A DNA stretch of 51,130 bases from Planktothrix sp. PCC 11201 (GCF_900009135.1 NZ_LT797711.1:272374-323503), one strand, 5' to 3'. Counted from the first letter of the stretch, positions 35,431-44,027 are shown. Made by a program: numbers and translations. Notes: generated by a model from the sequence alone, not told the origin.

Positions 35431-35952
35431 ATGGTCGGAGTTGTTACTACTGTTGCCTCTCGGTTTTACGTTGAGTTTGATGGAATTACTCAGGCTCAAA
35501 TTAAAAGTATGGCTCAAATTTCCTATGAAGGTAAAGTTACAGGAAATGCTAAACCCATAGGTTCATCAAAAGGCGGAATTCATGACCGACAAACCACCTC
35601 TGGCGGTTACGATTCTAACCCCGCCATGACCGTTGAAGTTTACCTGTGCGATTCCCCCCAAGGTGCCAGCGCCCAAATGTACAAATGGTTTCAAGAATGC
35701 TTACCCGTTAGTGAGGGCGGTAACGGCAACTGGTCAAATAACCGTAAAAGTGGTTCAGTTGTTGTTTATGATCCCAACGGTAAGGAAATCCTCCGGTGGA
35801 ATTTAGAACGCGCTTGGCCGAAAAAATACTCCATTGCCGATGCGGATGTCACAGGTCAAGATCTGGCAGTAGAAACCTATGAACTGGTGGCTGAACGAAT
35901 CAATAAAGTCAAATCCATCAGTGGTGCTGCTGTTACCTATGGTGGTCGGTGA
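35431..35952 (+). CDS. CIS inner tube protein 1 (Hcp/gp19-like)
   Basis: A 173-residue T4 gp19-family tube protein. It begins MVGVVTTVASRFYVEFDGITQ, carries the family pattern TVEVYLCDSPQGASAQMYKWFQEC, and ends NLERAWPKKYSIADADVTGQDLAVETYELV. Such proteins stack as hexamer rings inside the sheath. ATG 35431 is preceded by aagga at good spacing; the frame extends upstream to 35386 without family similarity. The first of three paralogous tube genes downstream of the sheath; the 130-bp gap from the sheath suggests one transcript. Confidence 0.9.
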   Translation: MVGVVTTVASRFYVEFDGITQAQIKSMAQISYEGKVTGNAKPIGSSKGGIHDRQTTSGGYDSNPAMTVEVYLCDSPQGASAQMYKWFQECLPVSEGGNGNWSNNRKSGSVVVYDPNGKEILRWNLERAWPKKYSIADADVTGQDLAVETYELVAERINKVKSISGAAVTYGGR

Positions 35953-35958
35953 CATATA

Positions 35959-36044
35959 ATGAATTACGAATTACGAGACAATTAGCTAACTCCTAATTTA
36001 TTAATTCATTAATTCGTAATTGATAATTCGTAATTGGTAATTGC
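35959..36044. repeat. AT-rich near-palindrome between tube genes 1 and 2
   Basis: gaattacgaattacgag (about 35961-35977) can pair with attcgtaattgataattcgtaatt (about 36011-36034). The ttcgtaatt unit is repeated. It may attenuate transcription between the first and second tube gene. Confidence 0.55.
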
Positions 36045-36133
36045 CAACATACCCCCCCGATAAATCTGGCTAGACGAGCGACAGTAAGTTAAAACAAAAT
36101 CAATCTAATTATTGATCAGGAGGAATATTTAAA

Positions 36134-36643
36134 ATGACAGCAGCAACTCAGAGAAGCTTAATGGAATACCTGACGGTTTCTCGCTTTTACTTAGAAATTA
36201 ATAATAATACAAGGTTACTGATTTCCAAAGCTAGTGGACTTTCAATTACTATTGATCCAGCCTCTGAGGGCAAGCCCATCGGAACCCGTAAGGGCATGGC
36301 TACGGATACACAAACCACTCCCGCCACCGTCAGTTATCAAAATATTACCCTGGAGTTTGTAACAGCAATTGACAACGATATTCTCTTGCAATGGTATGTG
36401 GATTCACACCCACAAGCCATGGGAGGAGGCGGTCGGCAAACTATGGCTCGGCGTTACGAAGCTTCCCTGGTTTTCTACAAACAAAATGGTTCAGAAGGTG
36501 CCCGATGGAATATTAAAGATGCCATTCCCGCTAAATACAAAACTACTCAGGTAAAAGCTGACAGCGCTGATATTTTTAAAGAAACCATTGAGGTTGCCCA
36601 CGCCGGGATGATTCGGGTTCCTGTCGGAGCAACGAAACTCTAA
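36134..36643 (+). CDS. CIS inner tube protein 2 (gp19-like)
   Basis: A 169-residue gp19-family paralog: LTVSRFYLEINNNTRLLISKASGLSITIDP, ITLEFVTAIDNDILLQWYVDSHP and RWNIKDAIPAKYKTTQVKADSADIFKETIEVAH. In PVC/Afp-type systems one tube paralog forms most of the tube and others form adaptor rings at the baseplate, and this one probably has an adaptor role. A strong Shine-Dalgarno (aggagg) lies about 10 bases before the ATG at 36134, suggesting it is well translated. It follows an AT-rich near-palindromic spacer at 35959-36044. Confidence 0.87.
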   Translation: MTAATQRSLMEYLTVSRFYLEINNNTRLLISKASGLSITIDPASEGKPIGTRKGMATDTQTTPATVSYQNITLEFVTAIDNDILLQWYVDSHPQAMGGGGRQTMARRYEASLVFYKQNGSEGARWNIKDAIPAKYKTTQVKADSADIFKETIEVAHAGMIRVPVGATKL

Positions 36644-36900
36644 CGATAGGGAATAGGGAACGGGCAATGGGCAATAGGTAAAGATATAGCAAGAGGCAAT
36701 AAAGAATAGGCAATCTCGCTATAGGTAAATACTTACTGTGAGCAGCTTTTAGCTTTCAAGAATGTCCTAATAGATGTGGCGACTGCTATATTATCTATTT
36801 ATTGCCTATTGCCTATTCCCCATTCCCTGTCTTTCTCCCATTGCCCATTCCTTATTGCCCGTTTTTCCGCCTGTTGCCTATTACCTATTCCCTATTTGAT
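36644..36900. repeat. Clusters of short tandem heptamers between tube genes 2 and 3
   Basis: At 36645-36720 the plus strand has imperfect gggaata/gggcaat/aggcaat repeats; at 36795-36898 it has the inverse type ttgccta/ttgccca/ttcccta repeats. The two clusters are inverted complements in character and could form a long imperfect hairpin across this 257-bp gap. No gene is visible; the open frame from 36802 to 36900 is just repeat. Confidence 0.75.
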
Positions 36901-37425
36901 ATGCAAATTAATCAAGACCAATTAAAACAAAATTTATCAGAGATTCTTACCATTGCTCGCTTTTATGTTGAGTTAAAACTCAATGGAAGCAGCGAGCCTG
37001 TTGATGCCTATTTTATGGAATGCAAAGGGTTTAAATATACCCAAAGTTTAATAGAATTAGCTGAAGTTTTTCCCCAACGGTGGGGGAAGGCTACACGGGG
37101 ACGAGTCCTGCGAACAAAAATGCCTGGAAATGAAAAAGTTAATAATATTAATTTGCGTCGGGGTCTAAGTGCATCAACTACCTTATGGAATTGGATTGAA
37201 AATGTGCAATCAGGTCAATGGGCAACTCAAAGCTATGATGGTTCTTTAGTTATCTATCGCCAAAGTAGTGAAGAAGGCGCTCGGTTTAATTTTAAAGGTG
37301 CTTGGCCGGTTTCCTACACCGTTGCTGATAGCATTGTTTCTGGTTCAGATCTCGCCTTTGAGGAACTAGAATTAGCAGTAGAAACCTTTAAGCGAGTTCC
37401 TACCCTTCCCAAATCCTTGTCATGA
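36901..37425 (+). CDS. CIS inner tube protein 3 (gp19-like)
   Basis: A 174-residue gp19-family protein starting MQINQDQLKQNLSEILTIARFYVELKLNG. Family features are DAYFMECKGFKYTQSLIELAEV, NLRRGLSASTTLWNWIENVQ and RFNFKGAWPVSYTVADSIVSGSDLAFEELELAVETF. It likely forms an adaptor ring at the end of the tube. ATG 36901 is chosen because all residues before it in the open frame are encoded by heptamer repeats. Its stop overlaps the next gene by four bases (atga), a translational coupling. Confidence 0.88.
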   Translation: MQINQDQLKQNLSEILTIARFYVELKLNGSSEPVDAYFMECKGFKYTQSLIELAEVFPQRWGKATRGRVLRTKMPGNEKVNNINLRRGLSASTTLWNWIENVQSGQWATQSYDGSLVIYRQSSEEGARFNFKGAWPVSYTVADSIVSGSDLAFEELELAVETFKRVPTLPKSLS

Positions 37426-37766
37426 TCCAAACTGAATTTGAGTTTACCCTACCCAAAGGATACCTAGATGAACAGGGGGATTGTCACCGTCAAGGGGTGA
37501 TGCGGCTATCGCGGGCTATTGATGAAATTGTTCCCATGCGCGATCCTAGAGTTAAATCAAATCCAGCCTATGCGACCGTGATTATTCTCTCTCGCGTTAT
37601 TACTCAGTTAGGCACTTTAGAAGAAATTTCACCAATGGTAATTGAAAATCTATTTGCCTCCGATTTAAGCTATTTACAAAAGTTTTATCGCTACATTAAC
37701 GAGTTAGAGGGGGAAGATCAACCCGATCCTCCCACCCCATCCCCTGTTTATGATCAACCTGAATAG
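37422..37766 (+). CDS. Small CIS / phage tail assembly protein
   Basis: A 114-residue protein: EFEFTLPKGYLDEQGDCHRQGVMRLSRAIDEI, then PMRDPRVKSNPAYATVIILSRVITQLGTL and LFASDLSYLQKFYRYINELEG. This FTLPKGY...HR.GVMRL...DEI pattern is found in a small protein encoded next to tube genes in phage and CIS clusters, where it is thought to be an assembly chaperone. It starts within the stop of tube gene 3 (4-bp overlap) and ends the plus-strand CIS set; 48 bp later the convergent hflX gene ends. Confidence 0.8.
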   Translation: MIQTEFEFTLPKGYLDEQGDCHRQGVMRLSRAIDEIVPMRDPRVKSNPAYATVIILSRVITQLGTLEEISPMVIENLFASDLSYLQKFYRYINELEGEDQPDPPTPSPVYDQPE

Positions 37767-37814
37767 CTCTGAAACTCCCGCTATACCTGGTACTCCAGGT
37801 TAGCGGTGAGTAGT

Positions 37815-39488
37815 TCACCGATTGGAAATCGCATAATGGACTAAAGCCGCCATGCGTTTTCTCAGGGTTTCTAAACCTAACGCTTTAGAAGCAGAAATAT
37901 AAACCGCTTGGGGGTATTTTTCCTGCGCTAATCGTAAATTTTCCCCATCAGTTTGATCGATTTTATTAAACACTAATAATCCCGGGCCAGGAGTCACCGG
38001 CATTTCCCTTAAAATCTGCATCACTGACTCAATTTGACTTTCCCAAGCGGGATGGGACAAATCCACTAAATGAATTAAGGCATCAGCGTCCGTCACCTCC
38101 TCTAAAGTAGCTCGAAACGCATCTACTAAAGGAGGTGGGAGTTCATGGATAAATCCGACTGTATCTGTAATAACCACCGTTAAAGGCTCCTCCGTTATCG
38201 TATCAGGAATCTCTAAACGGCGAGTTGTGGGGTCGAGGGTAGCAAAAAGTTGGTCAGCCGTATAGACTTCCGACTGGGTTAAAACGTTTAATAATGTTGA
38301 CTTTCCAGCATTGGTATAGCCGACTAAAGCCAAGGTGGGAACCTCTCGAACTTGACGATTTTGGCGTAAACGGGAACGATGGGCTTGGAGTTGATTCACT
38401 TCCTGCTGGAGCCGGGAGATGCGGCGTTGGATGGCCCTGCGTTCCGTTTCCAGTTTGGTTTCCCCTGGCCCCCGGGTTCCAATGCCACCCCCTAAGCGAG
38501 ACATAGCCCGACCTCTACCCGTTAAGCGGGGTAAACTATATTCCAGTTGGGCTAGTTCCACCTGTAATTTTCCCGCCCCCGACTGGGCGCGTTGAGCAAA
38601 AATATCAAGGATAACTTCAGTTCGGTCTACAACCCTGACCCCGATTTGGGTTTCCAGGTTCCGAACCTGGGCGGGGGATAGGTCACGGTCAAATACAATT
38701 AAATTAGCTCCGATGGTTTGGGCAACCAAGGCAATTTCCTGGACTTTACCCTCTCCGACAACGGTTTGGGGGTGAGGTTGCGATCGTTTTTGGCGTAAAG
38801 TTTGTAACACCTGACCTCCGGCGGTATCCACTAAACGCACCAATTCCGTTAGCCCATCTTCAAACCGTTGGGGGGATATTTTCTCTGTTTTCACCCCCAC
38901 TAATAGCACTTTATCCTGACTAGAATCGACTTCCCGGGCAACAAATTCCCGTTCAAATTCCGTTTCTAGTTCGTTGACTAAATCGAGAAAATCCTGTTGC
39001 GATAGGGCATCCAGACTCATGGGCAACGACAAATAATAGGGAATCGCAGAAAAACCGTTATCAATTTGTTGATGATTTCCCGTGTCCATATCCGGGACAA
39101 GGTGAGCCAGATAGGTGTCTTTAATATAGCCTGTTTCACCCCCGCCTCGTCGCAGAAAACCGCTTCCGGTTAGGGTAAGAACCACTAGAACGTCTAACCG
39201 TTGAATGGCCATGGCAGTCAGGGCTGCTTCTTTGGGCGGTTCCGGGCTAGTTTGGGTGGCAATACAGCGAATGCCACTCAGGCGTCCATTCCCATAACGG
39301 GGCAGTTCTAAGGGGGGAATTTGAGTTTGGCGAGGAGTTCCGACTCCCACCCGCATTACTTGTCCCCTGCGGTTGATATAGGCGCACAGAGGCTGATCAA
39401 TTTCTGTACTAATGGCCGCTAGTCGCTGGGCAAATTCTACGGTTGTAATCAAATCGCCAGGTAATCGTTGATGATACAGGCTTTGCAA
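37815..39488 (-). CDS. hflX: Ribosome-associated GTPase HflX
   Basis: A 557-residue protein from TTG 39488. The N-terminal part carries the cyanobacterial extension (CAYINRRGQVMRVGVGTPRQ), the HflX domain has VGEGKVQEIAL, FDRDLSPAQVRNLE and SRLGGGIGTRGPGETKLE, and the G domain has GYTNAGKST, DTVGFIHELP and NKID. HflX splits stalled or hibernating ribosomes. Upstream of the TTG the frame stays open to 39542 and encodes ETIYGQLQGLKASQLKR, which resembles the usual N-terminus of cyanobacterial HflX, so the real start may be a non-standard codon (ATC 39540-39542) or the start has been mutated. Convergent with the CIS genes. Confidence 0.9.
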   Translation of the reverse strand: MQSLYHQRLPGDLITTVEFAQRLAAISTEIDQPLCAYINRRGQVMRVGVGTPRQTQIPPLELPRYGNGRLSGIRCIATQTSPEPPKEAALTAMAIQRLDVLVVLTLTGSGFLRRGGGETGYIKDTYLAHLVPDMDTGNHQQIDNGFSAIPYYLSLPMSLDALSQQDFLDLVNELETEFEREFVAREVDSSQDKVLLVGVKTEKISPQRFEDGLTELVRLVDTAGGQVLQTLRQKRSQPHPQTVVGEGKVQEIALVAQTIGANLIVFDRDLSPAQVRNLETQIGVRVVDRTEVILDIFAQRAQSGAGKLQVELAQLEYSLPRLTGRGRAMSRLGGGIGTRGPGETKLETERRAIQRRISRLQQEVNQLQAHRSRLRQNRQVREVPTLALVGYTNAGKSTLLNVLTQSEVYTADQLFATLDPTTRRLEIPDTITEEPLTVVITDTVGFIHELPPPLVDAFRATLEEVTDADALIHLVDLSHPAWESQIESVMQILREMPVTPGPGLLVFNKIDQTDGENLRLAQEKYPQAVYISASKALGLETLRKRMAALVHYAISNR

Positions 39489-39740
39489 CCGTTTAAGCTG
39501 ACTGGCTTTTAGACCTTGTAGTTGACCATAAATCGTTTCGATAGGCAGGTTTTACCAGTTTCCTGGCCCTCCATAAACAATAGGGGTTGATTTGAGATTA
39601 TGATAGCTTGAATTTTGATCGGAGTGTGGGCTGTCGGCTGTTCAGACCCGACTGGGAACTTAATATTTTCTTGAGGATTATTAGATATCGAATCTGCCAA
39701 AATCCTTGGATATTTAGGGCTAAATTCATTAAATTTGTGA

Positions 39741-40760
39741 TTAATCTTTAATCAAATGACAGGCTACAGAATGGTTTAAACCCATATCTTTTAATCGGGG
39801 TTCTTCCAGCCAACATTGTTCCATAACAGAGGGACAACGGCTACAAAATCGACATCCTGTTGGCGGGTTAACGGGACTAGGAATTTCTCCAGTTAATAAA
39901 ATTCGTTGTCGTTTGGCTTCTAATTCCGGGTCAGGAATGGGAACCGCAGATAATAGGGCTTGGGTATAGGGATGCAGAGGATTTTCATACAAAGAAATTC
40001 TATCTGCAAGTTCAACAATTTTGCCCAAATACATCACCGCAACTCGGTCAGAAATATGGCGAACAATACTTAAATCATGGGCAATAAACAGATAGGTTAA
40101 CCCTAAATTTTGCTGTAGATTTTGCATTAAATTAATCACTTGGGCTTGAATTGAAACATCCAAAGCCGCAATCGGTTCATCGCAAATAATTACATCAGGA
40201 TTCATGGCTAAGGCTCTAGCAATCCCAATTCTTTGTTGTTGTCCCCCTGAAAATTCATGGGGATAACGATTGATGACATCATTATTTAATCCCACTAATT
40301 CTAATAATTCTTTAACGCGATTTTCGGCTATTTTAGGAGTAGCTAATTGATGAATAATTAAAGGTTCACTAATAATTTTTCCTACGGTCATTCGCGGATT
40401 TAAAGACGAATAGGGATCTTGAAAAATCATTTGCATTCGCCGACGAAAGGGCTGCAACTCTTTGGAATTTAAAGCGGTTAAATCGGTATTTTCAAAGTAA
40501 ATTTTTCCCCCCGTAGGACGAGCAAGCTGTAAAATCATTCGTCCCGTTGTACTTTTCCCACAACCTGATTCTCCTACTAAACTTAGGGTTTCTCCCCTAT
40601 TAATATTAAAGGTAATTCCATCAACGGCTTTAATGGCTGCTACTTGACGTTGTAGTAAAATTCCTTCCATGACTGGAAAGTGTTTTTGTAAGTTTTCCAC
40701 CCGAATTATGGGAGTATTTTTGGGATTAGATTTAAGTTTGGATTCTAAGGTATTAACCAT
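39741..40760 (-). CDS. Oligopeptide ABC transporter ATP-binding protein (DppF/OppF-like)
   Basis: A 339-residue ABC ATPase: Walker [11 protein letters not shown]-loop [13 protein letters not shown], signature [15 protein letters not shown], Walker B VIICDEP, and the oligopeptide/dipeptide C-terminal motif [16 protein letters not shown]. It couples ATP hydrolysis to peptide or nickel uptake with a DppD-type partner, encoded at 41929-42909 on the same strand. ATG 40760 ([12 protein letters not shown]) is chosen; the frame extends to 40931 but that part is a palindromic repeat. A truncated gene on the opposite strand separates it from its partner; no permease or binding protein genes are in the window. 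Confidence 0.92.
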   Translation of the reverse strand: MVNTLESKLKSNPKNTPIIRVENLQKHFPVMEGILLQRQVAAIKAVDGITFNINRGETLSLVGESGCGKSTTGRMILQLARPTGGKIYFENTDLTALNSKELQPFRRRMQMIFQDPYSSLNPRMTVGKIISEPLIIHQLATPKIAENRVKELLELVGLNNDVINRYPHEFSGGQQQRIGIARALAMNPDVIICDEPIAALDVSIQAQVINLMQNLQQNLGLTYLFIAHDLSIVRHISDRVAVMYLGKIVELADRISLYENPLHPYTQALLSAVPIPDPELEAKRQRILLTGEIPSPVNPPTGCRFCSRCPSVMEQCWLEEPRLKDMGLNHSVACHLIKD

Positions 40761-40803
40761 ATTTTTATTATAAAAAATGTTTATATAGGAAATCAGGAAA
40801 TTC

Positions 40804-40936
40804 GGCGATTGGAAATCGCGTCTACAGAAACGAAGTCCGCCTACGCGGACTGGGAAGGGAGCAGAGAATTGGCAATCGAAGATTCTTACAACCCGCGCAG
40901 GCGGGTTTTGTCTGTGTAGGCGCGATTTCAATCGCC
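40804..40936. repeat. Nested palindromic repeat between the two peptide ABC ATPase genes
   Basis: Outer arms ggcgattggaaatcgcg (40804-40820) and cgcgatttcaatcgcc (40921-40936). Inside are two tight hairpins: agtccgc/gcggact (40834-40840, 40845-40851) and aacccgc/gcgggtt (40890-40896, 40901-40907). The three-armed layout is like other cyanobacterial MITE-like repeats. It immediately precedes the truncated gene at 40958-41869. Confidence 0.85.
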
Positions 40937-40957
40937 AAGCAATTATAACGATTATAG

Positions 40958-41869
40958 GGAAATCCGGCGATTATAGATTATAGAGATCCGGCGAAAGGAA
41001 AGTTATTTGGTAGTCCGATTTTTGAGTATGACAGCCGAGAAAATGATGCGACTAAGCGGTGTCATATTCTCGTATGGCTAAAACAAAATCCCGAAACTTT
41101 GAACTCCGCAAAGTCGGCTTTTAACTTTTACTTGATTAATCTACTTTGTTCTCGCGCTAAAATCGTATTTGTCTATCACGAAGCTGGGAAAAAGTATCGC
41201 AAAGCACAGCAAATAGTCGGCGAGTTAGAAAAGAAACTTCCCGAATTCGATGAAATAGAAAGCGAACAAAATCGAGAAATTAAGTTGCAGAAATTAAAGA
41301 AATTGTTAGATAAAGTCCGAACTAAAATGTTTAATTTTTCTCAACAGATGCGGTATTTGCAAGAAGATAGAAATACCATTGATACTAATGCTGAAAATTA
41401 TCGTGAGGCTTTGACAAAAATTAAAAGTTTGTGCATTGACGGCGACAATTTAGACTTTTTGCAGAAGTTTTTAGATTTAGCTGAGAATAAATATCAACGG
41501 CAAATTGAAATAGATTTAAACTACTTAATTGCTAGTCAAAATTTGTTCGAGCAGTCGATATCTACTGTGCGAGGGATGGTGGAAATTGAGCAGGTGGAAT
41601 TAGATACGGAACAGGAACAAAATGAAAAAACGCGCGATCGCCAACTTGAGAATATCATCTTTTTTGTCGGAACTGCGATCGGCGGCGGACAAATATTTTC
41701 CGCAGCCTATCCTTTAATTAAGGATACACCAATTCAATGGCAACCCAATTTTTATCTACCTTTGCATCCCTTTTTTGCGACACTTATCTATAGTGTGCTA
41801 TTCGGTTTAGGATTTGGCTTGCTAACATTGCTGATAGTTTGGGCAGCCCGAAAAATATTTCCCAAGTAA
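40958..41869 (+). pseudogene. 5'-truncated gene for a coiled-coil, C-terminally membrane-anchored protein
   Basis: The frame is open from a stop at 40955-40957 to 41869 but has no ATG. The first possible start is TTG 41099 (MNSAKSAFNFYLINLL). Upstream of it the frame already reads as protein: KGKLFGSPIFEYDSRENDAT and KRCHILVWLKQNPETL, which resembles a large cyanobacterial protein family of unknown function. After that come a long coiled coil (KYRKAQQIVGELEKKLPEFDE onward) and two C-terminal transmembrane segments (ENIIFFVGTAIGGGQIFSA; FFATLIYSVLFGLGFGLLTLLIVW). I infer that the N-terminal part was lost when the palindromic repeat at 40804-40936 came in. A short protein from TTG 41099 (256 residues) remains possible. 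Confidence 0.7.
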
Positions 41870-41928
41870 ACCCTAAGACCTAACCACCCACCCCCACTGT
41901 TTCATTTCACTGTCAATCAGACTATTTA

Positions 41929-42909
41929 TTAACAATCCATTTTAGGAACTACCCAACAAGCCACTTGATGACCAGGTTCAATTAATTCTAACCTAGGATT
42001 TTCTTGAAAACAATGTTCAATGGCAAATCGACATCGCGGAGCAAAGGGACATCCTGGGGGATAATCTATTAAACTGGGTGGCATTCCAGCAATGGCTTTT
42101 AACGGTTCTTGACGAATTTGATCCAGTCGAGGTAAACTTTCTAATAATCCAATAGTATAGGGATGACGAGGATTTTTATACAGTTGATGAACCGTGGCTT
42201 GTTCCACAATTTGCCCCGCATACATGACTATAATTCTATCGGCTAATCCTGCTAATAATGCTAAGTCATGGGTAATCCAAATCACAGACATTCCCTGTTG
42301 ATTTCGCAGTTGTTTAACTAATTCTACAACCTGTGCTTGTACTGTTACATCTAAGGCAGTTGTAGGTTCATCTGCGATTAATAATTGAGGTTGACATCCT
42401 AAACCCATGGCAATCATTACCCGTTGACGCATTCCCCCTGAAAATTCATGGGGATAACTTTTTAAGCGTTTTTCTGGGCTAGAAATTCCCACCTGTTGTA
42501 ATAGTTGAATAGCTCGGTTTTTAGCTTGTTCTGATGTTAATTTAAGATGAATTTGTAGAGCTTCAGTCAGTTGTTTACCAATAGTTAAAACCGGGTTAAG
42601 GGAAGTCATGGGGTCTTGAAAAATCATGGAAATTTCATGACCCCGAATTTGTTGTAATTGTTGAGGATTGAATTTAATTAAATTTTTACCTTCAAATAAA
42701 ATTTCACCTTGGGTAATTTTCCCCGGGGGTGATGGAATTAACCCTAAAATTGATAAGACACTAATACTTTTTCCTGACCCCGACTCCCCAACAATTCCTA
42801 GGGTTTCCCCTGGATAAACTTGATAGGAAATTCCATTCACAGCATGAATTACCCCATCAAGGGTAAAAAACTTAACGGCTAGATTTTTAACCTCTAATAA
42901 AGGAATCAT
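41929..42909 (-). CDS. Oligopeptide ABC transporter ATP-binding protein (DppD/OppD-like)
   Basis: A 326-residue ABC ATPase: Walker A GESGSGKS, Q-loop MIFQDPMTSLNPV, signature FSGGMRQRVMIAMGL, Walker B LLIADEP, and the C-terminal motif GCPFAPRCRFAIEHCFQ, which marks the OppD/DppD half of a heterodimeric peptide permease ATPase. Its partner DppF-like gene is at 39741-40760, same strand, about 1.2 kb downstream. In most genomes dppD and dppF are adjacent, so the intervening palindromic repeat and truncated gene look like an insertion between them. Upstream are two tandem palindromes (42951-43078). Confidence 0.92.
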   Translation of the reverse strand: MIPLLEVKNLAVKFFTLDGVIHAVNGISYQVYPGETLGIVGESGSGKSISVLSILGLIPSPPGKITQGEILFEGKNLIKFNPQQLQQIRGHEISMIFQDPMTSLNPVLTIGKQLTEALQIHLKLTSEQAKNRAIQLLQQVGISSPEKRLKSYPHEFSGGMRQRVMIAMGLGCQPQLLIADEPTTALDVTVQAQVVELVKQLRNQQGMSVIWITHDLALLAGLADRIIVMYAGQIVEQATVHQLYKNPRHPYTIGLLESLPRLDQIRQEPLKAIAGMPPSLIDYPPGCPFAPRCRFAIEHCFQENPRLELIEPGHQVACWVVPKMDC

Positions 42910-42950
42910 TACGAATGGGTAATGGGTAATGGGTAATGACTGATAACTGG

Positions 42951-43078
42951 TACGGGCGGGTTATTTTAGATTGTTGTTAATCACCTAAATCTTGATGAAC
43001 CCGCCCCTACAACTGGTACGGGCGGGTTATTTTAGATTGTTGTTAATCACCTAAATCTTGATGAACCCGCCCCTACAA
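42951..43078. repeat. Two tandem copies of the gggcggg palindromic repeat
   Basis: Identical 62-bp palindromes at 42951-43012 and 43017-43078, period 66 bp, each tacgggcgggttattttaga ... gaacccgcccctacaa. The core matches the single copy at 8517-8581. The duplication includes the flanking actgg. A ttaccca-type heptamer run (gggtaat, 42915-42937) abuts the block. Confidence 0.9.
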
Positions 43079-43089
43079 CTGATGACTGA

Positions 43090-43875
43090 TTATTTTACTA
43101 CTCGTAAACGTTGCGTGACTAAGGTTAATCCTCCTTGACGCATTAAAATAGCAGAAATCCAATTGTTTCCGGCATTATCAGGGGCTTTACCTATTTTGAA
43201 AATACCGCCAGAGGGTAAAAATTCTAATTGTAAAAGATCAGAATTGTTATAGGTTTCTGCGGTGATAGGTTGTGTAATGGCGGTTCCAATTAAAATATCA
43301 TTCTCCAAAGGTTCTTGAACAATTGCATCAATATGAAATTCCTGACCCGCTTTGACTTGTCCTGGGAGATTAAAAACTACCGTCGGTGGTTTATTCCCTA
43401 AAGTCAGTTGATTTTTTTCCGCTAGAATTTCCTGTTTAATAATTTTTTCCCCTTGAATTTGTTGCTGTGATGTGATGGTTGAGGTTAAAGAAAACTCGCG
43501 ATTATCAATTTTTTTAGTTCCGGTAATTTCCGTAATGGTTGTCGTGGTTAAAATATCGCCATTTTGTTGCCAAGATTGTAATTCTGTGCGATAATTAAGT
43601 TGAGAATATTTATTCCAAAATTCTTTAAGAACCTGTCTCAAACTTTGATAAGTTAAGCCATCGGAATTGGTGAAATCTGAGCCATAAAAGCCCATTACCT
43701 TTTCCACATCTCGACGGTTAGCGGCGGCATCAATTTGATTTAAAAGATTAGTCACATTGGCGGGGGCTGTTTCTGGGGTTTGGGCATTTGCCTGTGGGGA
43801 AATTCCTGTGCCTATTCCCCACAGTGTTGTTCCTAGAACTACAAAAAATAATGGCTTTGCCCATAAATGGCGCAT
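43090..43875 (-). CDS. Secreted NTF2-like (SnoaL-type) protein of unknown function
   Basis: About 261 residues from ATG 43875 (280 if ATG 43932 is used). The N-terminus MRHLWAKPLFFVVLGTTLWGIG followed by SPQANAQ is a signal peptide with an AxA site, so the protein should be exported. Residues after it form an NTF2-like domain (LLNQIDAAANRRDVEKVMGFYGSDFTNSDG; FWNKYSQLNYRTELQSW). The C-terminal half (KPPTVVFNLPGQVKAGQEFHIDAIV) looks like an Ig-type beta sandwich. No catalytic residues are evident. Gene alone, divergent from murG. Confidence 0.8.
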   Translation of the reverse strand: MRHLWAKPLFFVVLGTTLWGIGTGISPQANAQTPETAPANVTNLLNQIDAAANRRDVEKVMGFYGSDFTNSDGLTYQSLRQVLKEFWNKYSQLNYRTELQSWQQNGDILTTTTITEITGTKKIDNREFSLTSTITSQQQIQGEKIIKQEILAEKNQLTLGNKPPTVVFNLPGQVKAGQEFHIDAIVQEPLENDILIGTAITQPITAETYNNSDLLQLEFLPSGGIFKIGKAPDNAGNNWISAILMRQGGLTLVTQRLRVVK

Positions 43876-44027
43876 CTGTACACCATACCTGTTCTGAAAA
43901 GATTGTCGTTGAACTATGGGGAAGATTGTCATTGGATTTTCAAGATTAAGAATAGCGATTTCGTGTAAGTTTTATGGTAGCTTAAAAAGCTGTAACACAA
44001 AGTTGAACCGATTCTAGGGGAAAAAAC

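Noticed and set aside
39509-39700. A 63-codon minus-strand frame upstream of hflX
   Set aside because: It overlaps the upstream HflX-like coding in another frame, has no recognisable protein features and no Shine-Dalgarno.
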